This document shows, piece after piece, positions 60,570 through 64,000 of a DNA stretch of 64,000 bases; within the stretch, counting starts at the first letter, position 1; every line of letters starts with the position of its first letter. Location of the stretch: the NCBI GenBank assembly GCA_022360275.1, contig JAKSDC010000156.1, positions 1-64,000 of the forward strand, read 5' to 3'. A model generated the notes under the pieces. The model worked only from the letters and a program-made list of their open reading frames with translations, was not told the origin of the DNA and ran no database searches. The stretch comes from Chlorobiales bacterium. GTDB lineage: Bacteria > Bacteroidota > Chlorobiia > Chlorobiales > Chlorobiaceae. A program made the translations under genes and the position numbers.

Positions 60570-60935
60570 TCAATTGCTTGAAGGGCAGTAATTTCTGATA
60601 ACTGTTTGACAGCACCTCTTCAAACTGATGTAATACCCGCTAGCTAAACATCTTTTGCCGTTCCATAGTAGGAATCCTCAATCTCTGTGCCAGAAAACTT
60701 GACCCCCCTGCTGCCACAATTTCAACGAATATACGCCTCTCTGGTCATATTTCCCTTTTTTCCGCACCAAATCCCCCCTTTTACGAAGGTCCCAAGCCTT
60801 TTCCCCTCACTTCATCACAATAAAGTGAGTTAGCGTATAAATCCTTCTTTTTTTCTTTAAAAAACTCGAAAAAATATCTAATATACCAAAGAATACGCCA
60901 TCAAGTACTTTACGCATAACAAAAAGGTTTTTATC
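60570..60935. other. Gene-free stretch before the regulator array
   Basis: 366 bases, AT-rich towards the right. It holds a perfect 7-bp inverted repeat at 60806-60829 and a GAATACG motif at 60891-60897 that recurs before the third paralogue. No small gene was supported. Confidence 0.6.
60806..60829. promoter_or_regulatory. Candidate operator upstream of paralogue 1
   Basis: CTCACTT and AAGTGAG form perfect 7-bp arms around a 10-nt loop, about 107 nt before the first regulator gene. There is no T-run downstream. Confidence 0.4.
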
Positions 60936-62165
60936 ATGAGTACCTGCACTGTAACAAATCTCCCTATTACTGCTAACCAAAACTGGCGAGCAGTCCATAA
61001 TGAGAACGGATACCATAAAGTTATCAAACGACTTGGGAGCGACATTCTCCTTTACAACATCGATACCGATCACAATATTTCGCTGGAATCCATGGACATT
61101 GATCTTTTATGCTCTGTCCTGCGCGATTCGAACATTGAAGACAAACCAATCTGTCTTGTATGGGACATGAAATACATCTCCAGCATATCCCTCAACTATA
61201 AAAAACAGATAGCGGATCTTATTTATAATCCCAGATTCACTTTCGGGGTAGTGATTTTCTTTAATGTCGAGCCTGAGTTTCTCACTATGGCTGAGACTTT
61301 TGCCGCAATGGTTCCCGAAAATCTGCCGGTACTGATCAAAGAGAACTATACGGATGCAGTCAATGCTGCACTTGACTGGAAAAAGGGTCTGCCTGTCGTG
61401 GAAGTTTTTGAGAACAAGGAAGAGGAAAAATACGAGCTCCAGAAAAGAGAATTCCTCGCCACTCTCGGCAGAATCTCCTGGCTGGAAATGATGGATCAGA
61501 CCATGGATCTTCCTCCAAAGGATGACAAGATGTTTCCTTTTTTCAAGGCCATCGAAAACCTGCAGCAAGATCTGCGGGAAAATCTGAAGGAAAAAGAACA
61601 GGAGCTCGAGCAGATTGCAAAGGAAAGCGAAAAAACCCTTACTGAGAAAAACATTCTGCTCAACGCACAAAAAGAGCTGTATAAAAAACTTAAAAGCCAG
61701 CTGGAAAAGGAAAAATCAGTACTTACCGCCAGAATCGCGACGCAGGAAATGGAGCTTACAAGAATATCGACTGCAATTGCTGAAAAAACCTCCGCCTTGC
61801 AAGAGCTGCTCAATATGATCAGTGTGCTGAATATCGACCAGGCCCAAAAAAGCATCATGATCGCACACTGCCGGAAGATGATCGATACGGAAATGATAGA
61901 GAAAAGGCTCAATATCGAGCTTACGACAACAGATTCCGAATTTCTCTCAAGGCTACAGCGAAAACATCCCAACCTCAACCAGCGGGAGTTGCGTATCTGC
62001 CTTTTGATCAAACTGAATTACAACACCAAGGATATTGCCCGCTCCGTCGGAATCTCGACTAGGGGAATGGAAAGCATCCGCTATCGAATGCACAAAAAAG
62101 TCGGTCTCCTGAAACACCAGTCTCTAAAAGGCTACCTTACCGATCTGGCTACCCCGAGAAACTGA
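60936..62165 (+). CDS. Novel coiled-coil HTH regulator, paralogue 1
   Basis: A 409-residue protein of a family I do not recognise. The N-terminal alpha/beta domain (1-155) begins MSTCTVTNLPI, with Cys4, Val6, Ile11 and Trp17 invariant in all three local paralogues, and holds SISLNYKKQIADLIYNP (83-99). A linker (165-205), a long Glu/Lys-rich coiled coil (about 205-295) and a C-terminal LuxR/GerE-like HTH (about 340-392, with ICLLIKLNYNTKDIA and ESIRYRMHKKVGL) follow. It is probably a DNA-binding, dimeric regulator. The two complete copies align over the HTH with 52 of 76 identical residues (hand count). Confidence 0.75.
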   Translation: MSTCTVTNLPITANQNWRAVHNENGYHKVIKRLGSDILLYNIDTDHNISLESMDIDLLCSVLRDSNIEDKPICLVWDMKYISSISLNYKKQIADLIYNPRFTFGVVIFFNVEPEFLTMAETFAAMVPENLPVLIKENYTDAVNAALDWKKGLPVVEVFENKEEEKYELQKREFLATLGRISWLEMMDQTMDLPPKDDKMFPFFKAIENLQQDLRENLKEKEQELEQIAKESEKTLTEKNILLNAQKELYKKLKSQLEKEKSVLTARIATQEMELTRISTAIAEKTSALQELLNMISVLNIDQAQKSIMIAHCRKMIDTEMIEKRLNIELTTTDSEFLSRLQRKHPNLNQRELRICLLIKLNYNTKDIARSVGISTRGMESIRYRMHKKVGLLKHQSLKGYLTDLATPRN

Positions 62166-62179
62166 ACCATGTCCCCACA

Positions 62180-62193
62180 GCTGCATCTGCAGC
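62180..62193. promoter_or_regulatory. Short palindrome between paralogues 1 and 2
   Basis: GCTGCA-TC-TGCAGC is a 6-bp perfect dyad 15 nt after the first gene's stop. It could be an operator or chance; weak on its own. Confidence 0.25.
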
Positions 62194-62319
62194 CTGAGAT
62201 ACCGAAACAAGACAGCTGCTCAAACCAAAGGTTTTGATGCGGTAGTTTTTCAGGTTGATGCTTTTGCGCGCAAAATATCCGCAAGGCTGCCTAACCGTCT
62301 AATCCGCAAAAACAGTACA

Positions 62320-63552
62320 ATGGAACGTTGCAAGGTTTCGGGGGCCGAGATCACATCGAGCCCCGACTGGGTTTTCCGTAACCCGGCAAAACACTATGCA
62401 ACCCGCATCAAAAGAATCGACAAGAATATTCTTTTTGCCTGGGTTGATTCAACCGAGCCTGTTACACTCGAAATATTCGAAGGGGACCTTGTTAGAAGAG
62501 CTCTTGAAGAGTCAGACCTAGAAGACAAGCCGGTTTATTTCATCTGGAACCTCGACCGTGTCAAAGAAATCTCCTATGCCTACAAACGCGGCATCGCAGA
62601 TTTTCTCTATAACCCTTCTCCACCGCTGAAGTGTGTTGTTTTCTACAATATCCTGGACGATTTCCTGAACACAGCGGAAAGTATTCAGGCAATCCTGCCC
62701 TCATCCATTACAATTCTTTTTGCCGAAAATTACACCCGGGCGATAAGCATGATTTTTGACCTGATTGCCGGTAAAGATATATCACCCGCCCTTGATGAAA
62801 GCGATGAAGAGGAAGAACTGAAAAAAAAATTTCTTGCTTCAGCCGCACGGATCGGCTGGATGAACATGCTTACCCAGCCTGTAGCCCTCCCTGATCAGCA
62901 CCATGTTCTTTACCCGTTTTTCAACGCTTTAACGTTCCTCCAGCAAGATCTTCTCGAACGTGAAGCGCTTCACAGGGAAAAAAAGAAGGCTCTTAAAAAA
63001 ATTCAGGAAGAAAAGACAAAGAAAGTCGAAGCGCAACTTTCATCCCTTGAGAGCAGGAAAAAAATGCTGTTGAAGCAGTCGGAAGATGAAAAAACAGCGC
63101 TTGAAAAGCAGCTTTCATTCAAAAGAAACGAATCCCGCACAATAGGCACAAAAATAAAAAGCTCTGCTCCGGAACTCCGTAAAATTATTCATGATACTAC
63201 AAGCTTTCCAATACATACGCAGCAGAAGAAACAGATCCTCGACATTTGTGATGATCTTCTTGACATCGAAAGAAACCAAGGAAAAACAGTTATTACCCTC
63301 ACTTCAACCGACTCGGCACTTCTTTCTCTGCTTCAGAAAAAATACCCCAACCTGAATAACAGAGAACTCACAATCTGCTTGCTGATCAAGTTGAACTATG
63401 ACAATACCGAGATAGCCGACTACTATGGAATCACAAAACGCGGCACGGAAAGCATCAGATACCGCATGCATAAAAAAATCGGTCTGAAAAAAAACCAGTC
63501 CCTGAAAAACCATCTCACGTCACTTGCCGAAACGCTTGGGCCACCAACCTGA
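62320..63552 (+). CDS. Novel coiled-coil HTH regulator, paralogue 2
   Basis: A 410-residue paralogue of the gene at 60936. Same layout: N-terminal domain starting MERCKVSGAEI with Cys4/Trp17, EISYAYKRGIADFLYNP, an acidic linker (DESDEEEELKKK near 160-170), a Lys/Glu coiled coil (about 210-285) and an HTH domain at about 335-395 (TICLLIKLNYDNTEIADYYGI). The start is fixed by alignment of Cys4 with the other copies; no clear ribosome binding site is visible. Function unknown; a sensory or stress regulator is inferred. Confidence 0.75.
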   Translation: MERCKVSGAEITSSPDWVFRNPAKHYATRIKRIDKNILFAWVDSTEPVTLEIFEGDLVRRALEESDLEDKPVYFIWNLDRVKEISYAYKRGIADFLYNPSPPLKCVVFYNILDDFLNTAESIQAILPSSITILFAENYTRAISMIFDLIAGKDISPALDESDEEEELKKKFLASAARIGWMNMLTQPVALPDQHHVLYPFFNALTFLQQDLLEREALHREKKKALKKIQEEKTKKVEAQLSSLESRKKMLLKQSEDEKTALEKQLSFKRNESRTIGTKIKSSAPELRKIIHDTTSFPIHTQQKKQILDICDDLLDIERNQGKTVITLTSTDSALLSLLQKKYPNLNNRELTICLLIKLNYDNTEIADYYGITKRGTESIRYRMHKKIGLKKNQSLKNHLTSLAETLGPPT

Positions 63553-63581
63553 TCGGCAGATAGCCATGACAAATGCTGTAT

Positions 63582-63597
63582 TACTCAATACTGAGTA
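63582..63597. promoter_or_regulatory. Dyad between paralogues 2 and 3 (first)
   Basis: TACTCA-ATAC-TGAGTA, a perfect 6-bp dyad 30 nt after the paralogue 2 stop. Confidence 0.35.
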
Positions 63598-63605
63598 CAA
63601 AAAAA

Positions 63606-63629
63606 GCAGAAAAAATGCATTTTTTCTGC
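63606..63629. promoter_or_regulatory. Perfect 24-bp palindrome between paralogues 2 and 3
   Basis: Two 12-base arms (GCAGAAAAAATG and its complement) meet without a loop. The sequence could be an operator or, with its A/T-rich arms, a weak bidirectional terminator for the paralogue 2 transcript. Confidence 0.5.
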
Positions 63630-63670
63630 AGTTGTTGCCGCACACAGACTTGTCTATACACAAAAAAAAG

Positions 63671-63693
63671 CGTATTCTTTTTATTAGAATACG
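63671..63693. promoter_or_regulatory. Dyad just before paralogue 3
   Basis: CGTATTC and GAATACG, 7-bp perfect arms with a 9-nt loop, centred 50 nt before the third start codon. One arm, GAATACG, also occurs 39 nt before paralogue 1. Confidence 0.45.
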
Positions 63694-63731
63694 TCAATTA
63701 GTTCATAGCCCTCTAAATTCAGTAGAACCCC

Positions 63732-64000
63732 ATGCAACACTGCCCGGTATCGAATTTGCCGATAGTCGAAAAATCTCATTGGAAAACTGAACATCCAGAC
63801 CAAAGGTACACCACCCGTATCAAGAAAATCGGGGACGATATTTTTCTGACCTACTACGAAACAGACACTGACATAATCATTGAAAACAGGGATCAGTCTC
63901 TTTTTCGAATGATTCTGGAAGAATGCGGGCTTGAAAATCACCTTGTCTATCTCCTGCGTGACCTCACCAATGTTACAAGCATTTCCTATGCGTACAAGGT
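63732..64000 (+). CDS. Novel coiled-coil HTH regulator, paralogue 3 (runs off window)
   Basis: A third member, open from ATG 63732 to the window end (89 codons so far). It begins MQHCPVSNLPIVEKSHW, keeping Cys4, Val6, Ile11 and Trp17, and continues RYTTRIKKIGDDIFL, LEECGLENHLVYLLRDL and SISYAYK, aligning with the first 90 residues of the other two copies. The coiled coil and HTH would lie beyond the window and are not seen. Confidence 0.8.
   Translation, partial: MQHCPVSNLPIVEKSHWKTEHPDQRYTTRIKKIGDDIFLTYYETDTDIIIENRDQSLFRMILEECGLENHLVYLLRDLTNVTSISYAYK

Noticed and set aside
1..64000. CRISPR arrays, tRNA or rRNA genes, transposase or prophage genes
   Set aside because: Looked for and not found; direct repeats are dispersed or heptamer-sized, with no regular spacers.

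Overview
The window looks like chromosome from a green sulfur bacterium (family Chlorobiaceae). The evidence is a type IV RubisCO-like protein of the kind found in Chlorobium, a short primary sigma factor starting at region 1.2, ThyX in place of ThyA, a bacillithiol enzyme (BshC), system II cytochrome c biogenesis, and intergenic regions full of short heptamer-like repeats. Genus cannot be fixed from the sequence alone; moderate GC and gene content would fit Prosthecochloris or a Chlorobium/Pelodictyon relative. No rRNA, tRNA, CRISPR array, transposase or prophage was seen. I call 54 protein genes, two of them too short or too incomplete to stand out as ordinary long open frames.

Left part (1-20.3 kb): GTPase and translation genes (era, rpsA, cmk, ychF, the rplM-rpsI-rpsB-tsf-pyrH run, der) with murI, lptE, two short-chain dehydrogenases, recX, an Mrp-type Fe-S ATPase and a NifU-like protein. 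Set among them is a compact metabolic operon (8.3-12.7 kb): a class II aldolase/dehydrogenase fusion, an LsrF-type thiolase/aldolase and the RubisCO-like protein. Together they suggest breakdown of a small phosphorylated (deoxy)sugar or sulfur-containing pentulose.

Middle (20-45 kb): ftsK, gcvT, a TPR lipoprotein with a CARDB protein, a LemA-TPM-TPM cluster with a newly noticed 55-residue cysteine-rich protein, an outer-membrane PorV-like protein, rel/spoT, uvrB, an M16 lipoprotein protease, a prohibitin-like protein, lptG, an SAM hydrolase, the primary sigma factor, valS, clpP, thyX and accD.

Right part (45-60.6 kb): a patatin-BamA fusion (two-partner-like lipase), surE, bshC, and a minus-strand cluster in which a small HTH regulator precedes ccs1, ccsA and dsbD (cytochrome c maturation and periplasmic thiol reduction). 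A LOG-family protein, pabA/trpG, a GlmU-like nucleotidyltransferase homologue and a lipid kinase follow.

The far right (60.6-64 kb) is the least explained part. It holds a tandem array of at least three paralogous regulators of a family I do not recognise, each with an N-terminal alpha/beta domain headed by an invariant Cys4/Trp17 motif; the two complete members add a coiled coil and a C-terminal LuxR/GerE-like helix-turn-helix. The third copy starts at 63732 and runs off the window. The spacers before and between the copies carry perfect palindromes that could be operators.

Non-coding structure is also notable. Five copies of a palindromic, MITE-like element in two subfamilies share a core; one end abuts a start codon and supplies an SD-like sequence, and another supplies a stop codon. 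There is also a 76-bp duplication 8 kb apart and many simple heptamer-like repeats at gene ends.
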